In this document: in pieces, positions 35,165-45,400 of the stretch
How positions within the stretch are numbered: the stretch's first letter is position 1
Layout of the letters: each line of letters starts with the position of its first letter
Source of the DNA: Pontiella sulfatireligans
Lineage (GTDB): Bacteria > Verrucomicrobiota > Kiritimatiellia > Kiritimatiellales > Pontiellaceae
NCBI RefSeq assembly: GCF_900890705.1
Contig: NZ_CAAHFH010000002.1
Coordinates: 1,240,001 to 1,304,000, forward strand
Length of the DNA stretch: 64,000 nucleotides
Direction of reading: 5' to 3'
Notes under the pieces: generated by a model
The model's input: the letters and a program-made list of their open reading frames with translations, nothing else
The model's database searches: none
What the model was told of the DNA's origin: nothing
Position numbers and translations under genes: made by a program

Positions 35165-36235
35165 TTACTCCGCGACAGTCGAAAGCACATTTAAATATCG
35201 CTCAATAATCGCTTCACGATTGTAACTATTTAAATAACTGCGTTGAATGCCAGCAGCACTGACCGACTGATTGTTCTGCAACCAGCACCGTATTGTTTCG
35301 CCCGCAGACTCAATGTCTTCAACGTTGAGGAGTGCTCCTCTTTCAGGCTCGCTAAGTATTTGAGGCAAGGCCCCGACTGGCGTGGCAAAAAGCGGTCTTC
35401 CTGAAGCAAGAACTTCAAGGGCCACAATACATTGCCCCTCGGAATGGGAAGTAATGATAAATAAATTGTTGGCGGCAACTATATTTGGAACATCCGAACG
35501 CTTATAGGTTCCGTGAAAATTCACATTGAGTTCTTTCGGCTCAGCCTCGTTGCGCATTGCTGCCTCAAGTGTACCGGATCCATATATATTGAACTCAACC
35601 GATGACCAGCCAGCAGGAGGACCATTCCGGAGTAAGGATACAATTTCCAGAGCCATTAAGGGATTCTTTTGAGGTTCAAGCCGACCCATCATCCCAATAC
35701 GCAAAACAGTGTCTTGCGCTCTCTCCTGAAGAGGAATGATGCCAAGAGGAATGTAGGGAACGACCTCAATTAAAACCTTCGCCCCAGACTCAATAATATC
35801 CTCACGGAAGGTCTCTTCCTGCGTTATAACGAGATCGAAAAACGAATAAAAGCGACACCTTGAATCAAGTTCGGGACTGATCTCCCTAGGTCGGTAAGCC
35901 GTAATAAACACATGCCTGACGCTTCTTGGCAAGTTTTTATAAAACAACTTGTCAAATATCTTTTGGTGAATGACAACATCCGCCTTCCGCGCCCTGCTCA
36001 ACGCAAATGGGAAAAGAACATAATCAGGAATGTTCCAATTACATCCGTGAACAACTGGAATTCTGGAAATTTTCACCCCCGCTTTCTTTAACAAACCTAA
36101 AGCTGGGTTGTGCAATGATGAGCATAATATTTCGACCTCAACACCCGCACGGACAAGCCCTAGGGCTAGATCAACAGTAAACTCCTCAATACCTCCGACT
36201 TTTGCAAAAACCCCAAACAAAAAAAGCACTCTCAT
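35165..36235 (-). CDS. GT4-family glycosyltransferase
   Basis: The 356-residue GT-B protein begins VLFLFGVFAKVGGIEEFTVD (acceptor-side glycine loop). It has LRIGMMGRLEPQKNPLMALE for the donor phosphates and SHSEGQCIVALEVLASGRP with the GT4 E-x7-E pair. Function is transfer of one sugar to the growing unit; which sugar is not readable. AT-rich. It is followed after 3 bases by the Wzy-like gene and preceded by the GT8 gene with a 5-base gap, so it is tightly cotranscribed. Confidence 0.9.
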   Translation of the reverse strand: MRVLFLFGVFAKVGGIEEFTVDLALGLVRAGVEVEILCSSLHNPALGLLKKAGVKISRIPVVHGCNWNIPDYVLFPFALSRARKADVVIHQKIFDKLFYKNLPRSVRHVFITAYRPREISPELDSRCRFYSFFDLVITQEETFREDIIESGAKVLIEVVPYIPLGIIPLQERAQDTVLRIGMMGRLEPQKNPLMALEIVSLLRNGPPAGWSSVEFNIYGSGTLEAAMRNEAEPKELNVNFHGTYKRSDVPNIVAANNLFIITSHSEGQCIVALEVLASGRPLFATPVGALPQILSEPERGALLNVEDIESAGETIRCWLQNNQSVSAAGIQRSYLNSYNREAIIERYLNVLSTVAE

Positions 36236-36240
36236 ACTAA

Positions 36241-37167
36241 TTATGCCCTCCCCGTCAATCGTTTAACAACCGGTCTTACTTTTTTAAGAAAAAAAGAATC
36301 CTCGCTAGAAAAAAGAATCTTTTTGGCCCTCCCTTTTGGATACAGCCACGCATAGGGCGTCGACCTCAATACCTCCCAATACTCAAACCAATATGGGTGT
36401 TCATTGTAGGTCATAGTCCAAGGCTTGATATTTGTAAAATGGCATATACGCGGATTTCCCCTGGAGATGCTAACTTCTTCTTCAGTGTAGGGAGCAAACA
36501 AATCGGCTTCAGGCGAAAACAAATGACTCATACAATTCCATACTGGAGACAGGATCTGCTTTTCTGTTTCAAACATGATGTTTATCCAGTCCTGATCGGG
36601 AAAATCAGGATTCGGAAGACGTTTTTTTACTTTTTTCAATTGAGCGGAATAGTTCATCGAACGGATACGTTCGAGATTCCAAACCATCACTCCGGAATTA
36701 ATATAAGGCCCTGCAATTTCGATCCCCTTCTCTCCTAAGCGTCTGAGATGATCAAACCCGGCATCGGCAACACCCGCGACCGATTCCTCTAATGAGATGT
36801 TCCATAGCGGCGCAAGTGAAGAACGAACAATGATATCACAATCAAGATATATAATGCGCTCATCACCGCTGCACAGGAACGGCAGCAGCAATCTGTAATA
36901 AACCGAGAATGGCCACTGCGGGTTGCAGACCAGATCCATGTGCTCATGAATCATTTGATCTGCCCGGACAATCTGGATCTCGCAATCCCCAAGTCCTCCG
37001 ACTTTCGAAAAATGGGCGTCTCTCAAACTTCCATCCGAAAGAATAAGGAACTCAAACCGCTCCTTTTCCGCGGCGTGCAGAAGGATGGAGGACATCGTTA
37101 CCAAGAGATGCCGAAGATATTTTCTATCCGCGGCCAAACAAACTTTGATCGGAGTATCCATCAACAT
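36241..37167 (-). CDS. GT8-family glycosyltransferase
   Basis: About 308 residues with the GT8 signature: IKVCLAADRKYLRHLLVTMS at the start, then VYYRLLLPFLC and the metal-binding YLDCDIIV (D109 and D111). The late block DQDWINIMFE and the HF in RICHFTNIKPW match the family, which holds LgtC and WaaJ-type retaining galactosyl- and glucosyltransferases. So UDP-galactose or UDP-glucose is a reasonable donor guess. The ATG at 37167 lies 2 bases after the previous stop; the frame runs on to 37197 but would overlap that gene. An ATG two codons later is possible. Confidence 0.9.
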   Translation of the reverse strand: MLMDTPIKVCLAADRKYLRHLLVTMSSILLHAAEKERFEFLILSDGSLRDAHFSKVGGLGDCEIQIVRADQMIHEHMDLVCNPQWPFSVYYRLLLPFLCSGDERIIYLDCDIIVRSSLAPLWNISLEESVAGVADAGFDHLRRLGEKGIEIAGPYINSGVMVWNLERIRSMNYSAQLKKVKKRLPNPDFPDQDWINIMFETEKQILSPVWNCMSHLFSPEADLFAPYTEEEVSISRGNPRICHFTNIKPWTMTYNEHPYWFEYWEVLRSTPYAWLYPKGRAKKILFSSEDSFFLKKVRPVVKRLTGRA

Positions 37168-37169
37168 AT

Positions 37170-38087
37170 TTAACGTAAACTCTTCGGCCATAAACAAACC
37201 GGTAATGCGAGCGCGGCCAGTGCAATTAATATCCTTATATTACGCGGCAACGGATTCAATTTTTTTAGGCAGCCCCAAACACAGGCCCGATTCTTTTCGT
37301 ATATACTCAACATCAGCCGGGCCAAGAGAATTTTATCTCGAAACAATCGGTAACTCGACAAACGCCCGCGGCTTATATACATCTTTTCTTCACGCCGCCC
37401 GTAGAGATATTCCAAACCATGATCAAGCACCGAAACAGAATAACACAACGACTGCTCATTCGTTCGATCGTATATGGCCACTGGCTCATCAAGATACGCC
37501 AAGGGATAACGTCCCGCGATTCGGCTCCAAAGATCCACATCTTCACCAAATCGCAACCCTTCATTGAAAAAACCAACCGCCTCCAGAACCGTTTTTTTGA
37601 CTAAAATGGTGTTTGTATGCACCACCCAGAACCCCCGGTATTCACACATGAAGTAATCGATGAGTCCGTGCTTCGCCCCATCTTTGAAAACCCGGCCAGG
37701 CTCAGGAGTAATCTTTTCGCCTCCCTGTACTTTCTGGATGAAAGCACCTGTGACAGCACCTGCTTCCGGGTACTCTTCAAATAAATCTACCAATTGATCC
37801 AACTTGTTTGGAAGGTAGATGTCATCAGCATCCAAAAAACCAACGATCTCGCCAGTTACTTTGCTTATACCCAAGTTTCTTGCCGCGCTAGAGCCTCGAT
37901 TTTTCTGGCGAAAGAATCGTATACGATCACCATAGGACGCGCAAATCTCAGCGGTAGAGTCAACCGATCCGTCATCAACCACCACCACCTCAACATTCTC
38001 ATAGCGTTGCTGAAGTACACTGTCGACCGCCATCTTTAACGTTCGCTCTGCATTATAAGCTGCAATTACAATACTTACTAGATACAT
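37170..38087 (-). CDS. GT2-family glycosyltransferase
   Basis: The 305 residues start VSIVIAAYNAERTLKMAVDS, with EVVVVDDGSVDSTAEI and the metal-binding FLDADDIYLP at about 91-100. GLRFGEDVDLWSRIAG supplies the ED pair. This is a standard inverting GT2 transferase for a lipid-linked acceptor. The C-terminal 40 residues are hydrophobic and could sit on the membrane. It follows the pyruvyl transferase gene after 12 bases and is followed by the GT8 gene. Sugar not predictable. Confidence 0.9.
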   Translation of the reverse strand: MYLVSIVIAAYNAERTLKMAVDSVLQQRYENVEVVVVDDGSVDSTAEICASYGDRIRFFRQKNRGSSAARNLGISKVTGEIVGFLDADDIYLPNKLDQLVDLFEEYPEAGAVTGAFIQKVQGGEKITPEPGRVFKDGAKHGLIDYFMCEYRGFWVVHTNTILVKKTVLEAVGFFNEGLRFGEDVDLWSRIAGRYPLAYLDEPVAIYDRTNEQSLCYSVSVLDHGLEYLYGRREEKMYISRGRLSSYRLFRDKILLARLMLSIYEKNRACVWGCLKKLNPLPRNIRILIALAALALPVCLWPKSLR

Positions 38088-38099
38088 CCTAAATCCATA

Positions 38100-39221
38100 C
38101 TAAGCTCCAGCCAACGACTGTCTCAACCAATGAATAGAAAACGATCGGTGATTCTCAATCTTTTCTAGCACCTGCTCATAGTCCAGATCATCGTTGATGC
38201 ACATGCGTTCCATTGCATCCGACAACCCACTTACTACGGCGGATTCCACACCATATCGTTTTGCTAAATCTCGCAAGCGATGGCTACGCATTTCTTCGCA
38301 ATAATAGGCAAGAAACGGCCTCTGGTATTTCATTGAAAACACTGCGCCGTGAAAAGAGTCTGTATACACAAACGCTGCATTTTTAAAAAGTGTTAGCCAT
38401 TCTCCAGGGCCGGCATCATATATAATATGATCAGCTCCGGCCCATTGGCATTCCGGACGGTGAGCTGTCGGGCAGATCCAGACCACGGGATAGTCGCCCA
38501 TCTTCTTCTTGATTGCTGAAACGGCTTTTGCATGACCGCCTTCAATTTCGTCCCCTAAAACATAAATCAGAATATATTTTTCTACAGGTAGTTTGAATTT
38601 CGCCTCAAGATCCGAAAAATCAACCAGTAGAGTAGGATCGCAAACCGTAGAGGGAACACGGCCGGCCAACTGTTTAAACCAGTGGCTCGTGACGTCGTTC
38701 CTAACAGAGACATGACCAAACGCCTTCAGCGCGGCACTGACCTCATCCCAATCATCCCGGGGAATCACTCCGTTACCCGAGCATGCGGCATAACTGATTT
38801 TAAGACCATCATAGGGCGGTGTAAAATCGAGCAGATAGGCCGGAGGTGCATAATAGTATTTCTGGTTCCACACCTGATCACTACCGACAATTAAGGCGTC
38901 ATAATCCTGCACAACATATGATACGTTGGAATTGTTGCATTGCCGGGAAAACGTGAGTTGACCAGACATAAGCGAAGTGAAACGGCGCTCCATTGTTTTA
39001 CCATATCTAAGCTCCGCCCAACGACGCATGAAATTTTCTTTCGAGATCCCCTCGCGTAATCGCCAACCCTGCCATAAAGAAGTTTTAGATTCCTGAACAG
39101 GATGAAAATCAATGACATCAACGTCATGGCCTATTGATTTCAGTACCCGATAGAGCCCGATGCACTGAAGCAAAGCCCCGTAGTTATAGCAAAAATGGAA
39201 GGTCAGAATACCTATCTTCAT
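38100..39221 (-). CDS. Polysaccharide pyruvyl transferase family protein
   Basis: About 373 residues. KIGILTFHFCYNYGALLQCI at the start, then DALIVGSDQVWNQKYY, and the C-terminal AAFVYTDSFHGAVFSMKYQRPFL are diagnostic of the family (CsaB, WcaK, ExoV). These enzymes move a pyruvyl group from phosphoenolpyruvate to a sugar, leaving a negative charge. The H in DSFHG is conserved in the family. I chose the ATG at 39221, with GAGG five bases upstream; the frame runs on to 39272 over the neighbour's end. The FrhB-type gene just upstream is a frequent neighbour of these transferases in glycan loci. Confidence 0.9.
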   Translation of the reverse strand: MKIGILTFHFCYNYGALLQCIGLYRVLKSIGHDVDVIDFHPVQESKTSLWQGWRLREGISKENFMRRWAELRYGKTMERRFTSLMSGQLTFSRQCNNSNVSYVVQDYDALIVGSDQVWNQKYYYAPPAYLLDFTPPYDGLKISYAACSGNGVIPRDDWDEVSAALKAFGHVSVRNDVTSHWFKQLAGRVPSTVCDPTLLVDFSDLEAKFKLPVEKYILIYVLGDEIEGGHAKAVSAIKKKMGDYPVVWICPTAHRPECQWAGADHIIYDAGPGEWLTLFKNAAFVYTDSFHGAVFSMKYQRPFLAYYCEEMRSHRLRDLAKRYGVESAVVSGLSDAMERMCINDDLDYEQVLEKIENHRSFSIHWLRQSLAGA

Positions 39222-39228
39222 TCTATCC

Positions 39229-40593
39229 TCATGAAAATAAATCAGCGGTCTTCTTAAGCAATCTTCCCGCACGTGAAATTGGCGATTTATATATTTTATT
39301 ATTTTTAGTTATCAGTTTCCGCATCCCACATTCAAACACATCATATGAGCTGGAAAAAACAGCTTCTCCCCAGAATTGATGACTGGCCTCTCTCATTAAC
39401 ATCCGATGCCTGTATATCTTACGGCGAGTATAGGACACACCTGAAGTACCGGGGCAGACTCGCTTATTCGGAACCCACATCTTCTTTTTTTTCTTTAAAA
39501 ACAAACGATAGGCCAATCCTTGCCGGCGATCCCTCAGTCCACCGGACTGAGAACAGGCGACCTCATCCGCCTCTGAATCAGCTAGGCAAAGACGCCCTTC
39601 TGATCTCGCGTTCTCGATTAAATCATGCAGTCTTTCATTCCTCACAATTACAACGCTTGTCCCCTTAGGATCCTGGTCGTACTGCGGCAACCAAGCGTCT
39701 CCAATAGCAATGTCCGCAGTTTCCGCAAAAACATCGTCGCAGTAGTCACAAGCTTCATACCTAAAAAAATTGTGGCCCCAATTTGCGCCAAGAAACTCAC
39801 GCGTTGGCCGAACCAGTTTATACCCCCCTCCCTGCAAATACATCGCATAGTTACTTGCCGGCGCGTCGGATTGTTTAACCCTAAAATCAATATCCTCTAG
39901 CGCCCCCGGCTCAATTCCTGCCTCCCATGCAAATGAATCAGCAAATGCCGCGCTTTTTAAGTGTCCACAGACAAGGCCAATACTATACTTGATTCTTTCC
40001 TGATAAACTGGATCTATTCGCATTAACCTTCGCACTGCCTTTATAAAACACGGAAGACCGACGACTACGTAATTTCCTGGAACTTCCCTTATGACCCTAA
40101 GGACCTCTGACATTTCAACAGGATAATAGCGTGATTTTGCTCCAACCATAACGCCTTCCGGAGTCGTTGAGACCCCATATTTAAAAAGCCTGCCATCATT
40201 TGCCCGGTCACACTTCTTTACGTGCAATACTCGATCAGCCAATCCTTGCTGGAGCAACTCAGAACAGATCCATGAAATCAAGCCCCCGGAGGTGGCTTTC
40301 TCCCGGAAATCACCTTCAGCAACATATCCTATAAACAATGAACGGTAGTAACCAATTCGGATATCCTTCTGACAAGCATTCCCGAACATCTCTGCACCGA
40401 TCTCATCCTCATGAGGACCTTTATTCGAGAACGGACAAACTTTCTCGGCTAGCGCCAAGCCTTTCTCTGATGCACTTTCTAGGCGCGCCTGATACATCCC
40501 TTGTGAATTCAGGACAATCTCAATGCCTTCATCTACAACCTGGCAGGCTCCGCAACCGATACAGTACCCACTGGAAACAATTTGTTGCATCAT
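39229..40593 (-). CDS. FrhB-type (coenzyme F420 hydrogenase/dehydrogenase beta) iron-sulfur protein of a glycan locus
   Basis: About 454 residues. The N-terminus carries CIGCGAC (Cys 11, 14 and 17) for an iron-sulfur cluster. Then come the FrhB core segments RDKATSGGLISWICSEL-like EKATSGGLISWICSEL, YVVVGLPCFIKAVRRL and YCDDVFAETADIAIGDAW. Proteins of this family in capsule loci of many bacteria sit beside pyruvyl transferases and flippases, where their redox role is not settled; F420 use is not implied. The ATG at 40593 was chosen because it starts the family sequence; the frame extends to 40629. It is followed after 7 bases by the pyruvyl transferase gene. Confidence 0.85.
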   Translation of the reverse strand: MMQQIVSSGYCIGCGACQVVDEGIEIVLNSQGMYQARLESASEKGLALAEKVCPFSNKGPHEDEIGAEMFGNACQKDIRIGYYRSLFIGYVAEGDFREKATSGGLISWICSELLQQGLADRVLHVKKCDRANDGRLFKYGVSTTPEGVMVGAKSRYYPVEMSEVLRVIREVPGNYVVVGLPCFIKAVRRLMRIDPVYQERIKYSIGLVCGHLKSAAFADSFAWEAGIEPGALEDIDFRVKQSDAPASNYAMYLQGGGYKLVRPTREFLGANWGHNFFRYEACDYCDDVFAETADIAIGDAWLPQYDQDPKGTSVVIVRNERLHDLIENARSEGRLCLADSEADEVACSQSGGLRDRRQGLAYRLFLKKKKKMWVPNKRVCPGTSGVSYTRRKIYRHRMLMREASHQFWGEAVFSSSYDVFECGMRKLITKNNKIYKSPISRAGRLLKKTADLFS

Positions 40594-40652
40594 ATTAAAC
40601 CCGCCATCGAGGGAGAAAATAACAAACAATCAAAACACCATATTCCATAGCA

Positions 40653-42206
40653 CTACACTCGGACGAGCTTCTCCAGCTTTCTACGAATGGTCTCTATAAC
40701 AATCTTACGCTCTCCTGAAGTTAGGGCGAATTGCCAACCGCATATTCCCATAAGAAAAGAAATAAAAAGTCCTTGAACAACCATTCCCGCAAGCGTTCCT
40801 GCTCCAACATGGATCCACCCCGCAACAGGTAATTTTGTTAGCACATAAACCGCTCCCATTACCAACAAACCTCCAAGCAATGGTCCGATAAAAGTTCTGG
40901 GGGGCATTTTTAAGATTTGCGCGCTATAGATTGGTATAAAAAAAGCATTCTTTAAAGTAAGTACGATTGCAGTCGCCAAAGCCACTCCCATGGCTCCCAT
41001 GCCGAGGGTCACACCTAACCAATAGGAAACAGCCACATTGGTAACTCCCATAAAAAAGGTGACGATAGCGGGAATCCGAACCGAGTTAGTAGCGGAAAGA
41101 AGCTGGAACAGTGGATAGACCGCTGTGTTAATGCATAAATGAACCGTCATCACCATAAACAATAGAGAAAAGCCCTCAAAGTCCTGCCCGAGCCACATGG
41201 AAAGAATATGCTTTGCATTGACGCATAGCAAAGCGATAGGCACTGCCAAGCCGAAGGCAAAAAGCTTAACCGAAAATAAAAGCATACGACTCAACTCGCC
41301 TATTTCACCTTTAGCCCAGTAACTCATGGTGACCGGACCAAGCTGGCCAATACCCAGATTAGCCATCTGTCGGATAAAGTTGCTCACCACCAAAATGGCG
41401 GCATATTGACCGGCTATCAAAGGCGAAATAAATCGATTAATAATCCAAATGTCCGTTCGCAAATATAGAAGCGAACCCAACTGGTTTATAAGCGTCCATA
41501 GTGACATATGAAATATGGGTCCAAGTATTTTTCGGTCAATGTTGCGAAAAGAAATAAACAACTCCGGCGTCAGTTTTCTCCAGACCATAACACTGACGCC
41601 AAGCATGAGCATATTCAGTCCGAAATCTATATAGCCGATATAACGGAGCCTTGGCCCCCACACCGAAAATGCGAGCAGAATGAGTAGCAGGCGCAAACTA
41701 AGCCCAACCAGCTGCATGCGAGAACCGATGTCCAGCCGGTTTTTTGAATAGAACGACACCCCGAAAACAGCGCCCAGCATGTTAATCAAAAAACTTCCGG
41801 CGCTGAAACCAAGCAAGAGCAGGGCATCAACCTTAAGTTCTGAAGGGATAGAAAAGATGCGATCGGCAAAAACAATTCCGAAACCAAAGACCGGAAGCTG
41901 AATAACGATGAGAATCAAATAAAGCGCAAAGGCAGAGTTGAAAATTACATTTGGATTTCCACCTGGCTTTAGAATTTCAATCGTCAGGAAGCGATTAACC
42001 GCACCCGACAATTGTGCTGTAATGATAGAAGCATACTGCGTAAAGAGCCCGGCAAGCGGTATTAGACCGTACGCCGCTGCACCCAAATGTGTAATTAGAT
42101 AAGGAGTCAACCATATTGCCGTAATCGAATAGGTAATAAATGACAACAATGCCATGATGGCATTTTTTGGCAACTGCTTCTTAAATTGTTTAGTCGTTTC
42201 GCTCAT
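40653..42206 (-). CDS. wzx: Wzx-like polysaccharide flippase (MOP superfamily)
   Basis: About 517 residues with roughly 12-14 hydrophobic segments. It starts with NAIMALLSFITYSITAIWLTPYLITHLG, here quoted only as its first part NAIMALLSFITYSITAIWLT, a pattern typical of Wzx/RfbX-type exporters. The later FIRQMANLGIGQLGPVTMSY matches the family as well. Wzx flips undecaprenyl-linked repeat units to the periplasm for Wzy. I chose the ATG at 42206; the frame starts with a TTG at 42221. No strong ribosome site is visible at either. It is the first gene of the long downstream run; the 229 bases upstream show no gene. Confidence 0.87.
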   Translation of the reverse strand: MSETTKQFKKQLPKNAIMALLSFITYSITAIWLTPYLITHLGAAAYGLIPLAGLFTQYASIITAQLSGAVNRFLTIEILKPGGNPNVIFNSAFALYLILIVIQLPVFGFGIVFADRIFSIPSELKVDALLLLGFSAGSFLINMLGAVFGVSFYSKNRLDIGSRMQLVGLSLRLLLILLAFSVWGPRLRYIGYIDFGLNMLMLGVSVMVWRKLTPELFISFRNIDRKILGPIFHMSLWTLINQLGSLLYLRTDIWIINRFISPLIAGQYAAILVVSNFIRQMANLGIGQLGPVTMSYWAKGEIGELSRMLLFSVKLFAFGLAVPIALLCVNAKHILSMWLGQDFEGFSLLFMVMTVHLCINTAVYPLFQLLSATNSVRIPAIVTFFMGVTNVAVSYWLGVTLGMGAMGVALATAIVLTLKNAFFIPIYSAQILKMPPRTFIGPLLGGLLVMGAVYVLTKLPVAGWIHVGAGTLAGMVVQGLFISFLMGICGWQFALTSGERKIVIETIRRKLEKLVRV

Positions 42207-42435
42207 GAAGCTGAAAGCCAATTAAATTCAGGATAATTCTGCCGACATTACGCAAGATAACTAGAGCCCCACGCAATCATGGTATTCTTACAATCGGGAA
42301 TATGTACTAGGACAGAAAATCCTACCGCTCCGCAAGCAGGAGTACTTGAGGAAGAATCTCTTTTCTTTAGAACGATTATTATTGCCCGTCAACAAGGCTA
42401 TCTTTAAAGGCATGTGACGCGAAGCCCTGACCAAT

Positions 42436-45400
42436 TTATCGGGGCGAACGGCCTATCAAGTTAGTAGAAACAGGGATCCAAATATTTTTCACAGCATCCC
42501 ATTTTTTAATTATAAGCAACTCTCCCGGACCAGATAAACCTTCAACAGAAATAGTAGCAGGACTATTCCATGGCCCAAGTGCTCTTCGGCCCCCTGTTTC
42601 CTGATTAACCAGCTCAGCCGAAACTAGTTCGCCATCTAGACCGAGCACGGGAAAAGAAACCAGCTCAGTTAGCGTTGCCGGAGAAAGATGAAAAACTTCG
42701 ATTTGCATTGTCTGCGATCCCGCTATGATCGTATGCACTCCTTCGGGGACGTCATTAAGATTTGTCGAGCCCTCTGCCACAATGACCCCTCCTCCAAGCG
42801 TTGGACTCGTCCAGTTCATACTGGATGTCCCGGTGTTCCAAAGAACAACGGTACTGCTTTTTGCAACAGGCTGAGGAATGCTCAACCTTGAAAAGTCCGT
42901 TGAATAGGTTGAGCTGAAACCGCTCCAATAGTTACCTCGAAGAACCACATTCAAGCTGTCGAGACCGGCAATTTTTGAATGCCCGAAAAAACGGTTGTTC
43001 ACCAAAACCTGATCACTTGCGTAGGGGTCAAGATCCAGCACGTCAGCATAACTTACGATACTACCGTTATTCTCCACATAACTCAGATCCGAGACTTGAT
43101 TCCCGTCAATAACGTTCATCCCGATCGCACCATCGGCATCATTGCCGTCCCTGAAATGAAACGCCGCCTGATAAGTGATGTTCTCCATGCGGTTTCCCCG
43201 GAACATATGACCGAGACTCCACGAGTCGCCAGGTACCAGCGGGTTGCTTCCAGAGCTAAAGACATCCACCACAAAACCATCGGCCACACCTGAAAAAACG
43301 TTGTTGATGCACTGAAAGAAAAAGTTAGGAGCAGGAGCGCTCTTCCCCGACAAGGAATCCATTTCACTATGATATCCGTAAAGCCGGACACCATTTCGCA
43401 CGTTGGTCAGGGTATTGTCGGCAAAGATCAGGTTATAGGCATTGTTCGCCTGCAACGCTGTTGTGGCCCGATGGTCAAAACCGATTCCACTTTCCCTTCC
43501 TGAAAAATCATTGTCATATATGGCTACGTTCCCCGCCCCAATCCCCATGGAATAGGTACTCGTATTATCGGGGGCTACCTGCCAAGATTCCTCAAGGATA
43601 ACCTCCCCGGTCGTCGCATTGATTGAATTGATCGGACGAGCCTGCCCAAGCCCCCGCCCACCTGTTATAAACAATTCCGTTGCCCCTAAACCGCCAGAGG
43701 CGTCTGCCGAGGATATGAAAACGCTACCGTCCGTGGCTCCCGTGATCCACCCAGCCTGTCGCGGTTGTGGACCTTCAAACAATATCTGTTCGCCGGCATT
43801 TCCATCTACAATATCCTTAATCTCCACAGTCTCCCAATTCTGGTCTGTTGCAAGGGGAGAAGTAACTTGAATCGTAAGCGTGTTGTTATGAGCATCCAAC
43901 GTTCTTACGCGATAGTCGCGTGTAACGGCACCCCCATCAGCAACCAGTGTAGCCATCGCCCCTGACCACGGAATGCTATTATTTCCTCGACCGTGCAACT
44001 CATCAGGGATATCCGTTGAAAAAGAAAGGGTCTGTTCGCCGAATGTTCCGTACCAAGTTTGCTGCACATTGCCGAACTCCCCAACAGAAGACACTTTGAG
44101 GCCTAAAACGAAGGGAGTGGGATCACGAGGCTGAATCTGGACAGTTCGATTGCCGCCGAGATAGATGTTTGAAAAGCGACTCGACACAACGATCCAACGT
44201 CCCTTTGCCCAACCAAAACCATCCGAAGCATCCGACATATCGTAATTCTGTGCGGTGCACCCCGAAATATCATTAAATCCACCGCCCCCCATGGTCATCA
44301 TCTGGTTATTATCATGACACCCGAGGAACTCGCAGTTTTCCATTCTCAGATACGATGCCTGCCCCACAAGAACACTGTGATACGTAATGAACCGGCAGCC
44401 GCGAAGAGTCTGCCTAGCGGATTTGTTGAGCGACAGAAACCCGTGCAACCCATAATCCTCTTCCCGGGTATCAATGAACTCGACCCTCTCCAGCAAGGCA
44501 TCATGAGCCCATGCTTCGTTAAACTTGAAGGCGTTGTCCGTTACTATCGTTTCATCGGCAACGAACGTCATGTCCTTCAGCTCATAACTGGAACCGCTTC
44601 TCAAATAATCTCCTTTCCCCCTTGTCGGCAAGGGCTTTATGACAGTTTGCCCCATGCCGGCGCCATAATATCTGGTGTAAGGTTTCGCCGTAAAATAACC
44701 GCTTAAATAATACGTGCCCGCCGGAATGGTTACGGTCGATCCTGGATTGGCACTTACTGCGTCCTGCATTGCATTAAAAGCCTCTTGATCGTCGTTCTTG
44801 TCCGTTCCGTTCGCGCCAAAATCAGTTACCAAATTGTATTGATTGCCTGACCAATCATACGGGTTGTCAACTTTTATAATCATGGGCTTCGCCCAGCCAT
44901 ACACCTTCCCGTGTCCGTTGTGAGCGTAAATGGTGTAGGTTCCAGCGGGAACATTGCTTGGCATTATAAATGGAGCCCTGTAGGGGTTTGCATTCGCACT
45001 GGTCAGCCAGCGGTCAAGCTCTTTGATGTAGAGATGGCACTCGCCAGCGCCGAGCTTTAGATTACGCCCGTAGACATAGAACGTTTCGCCCGGATCGACT
45101 TGATCGAACCCAACCCACCAAGCCTCTGTTTGATTGATCCCAACCGGCTCACCGAATCCGTTGGCGTTGCCTAACCACATTAGGTAAAATTCGTTTGGGG
45201 TCAATGCATCCGAAAGCGTTACGGCGGCCTGCCTTCCATCCACATGCACTATATCGCATGCAACGGCAACGCGCTCTGCGTTCTCGCCATAAACGACAAA
45301 CTCCAGAAAGTTCTGATTCAGATTTTCTGCCGTCAGCGCCATCGTGTCGCCCGGCTGGCTCTGTCGTGTCCACTCCGCGGTTTGCGGTGCAACGGCATTA

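Noticed and set aside
42207..42435. Promoter with GG-N10-GC before the flippase gene
   Set aside because: I checked this spacer for the element seen before the secreted-protein genes; no site with the right spacing is present.
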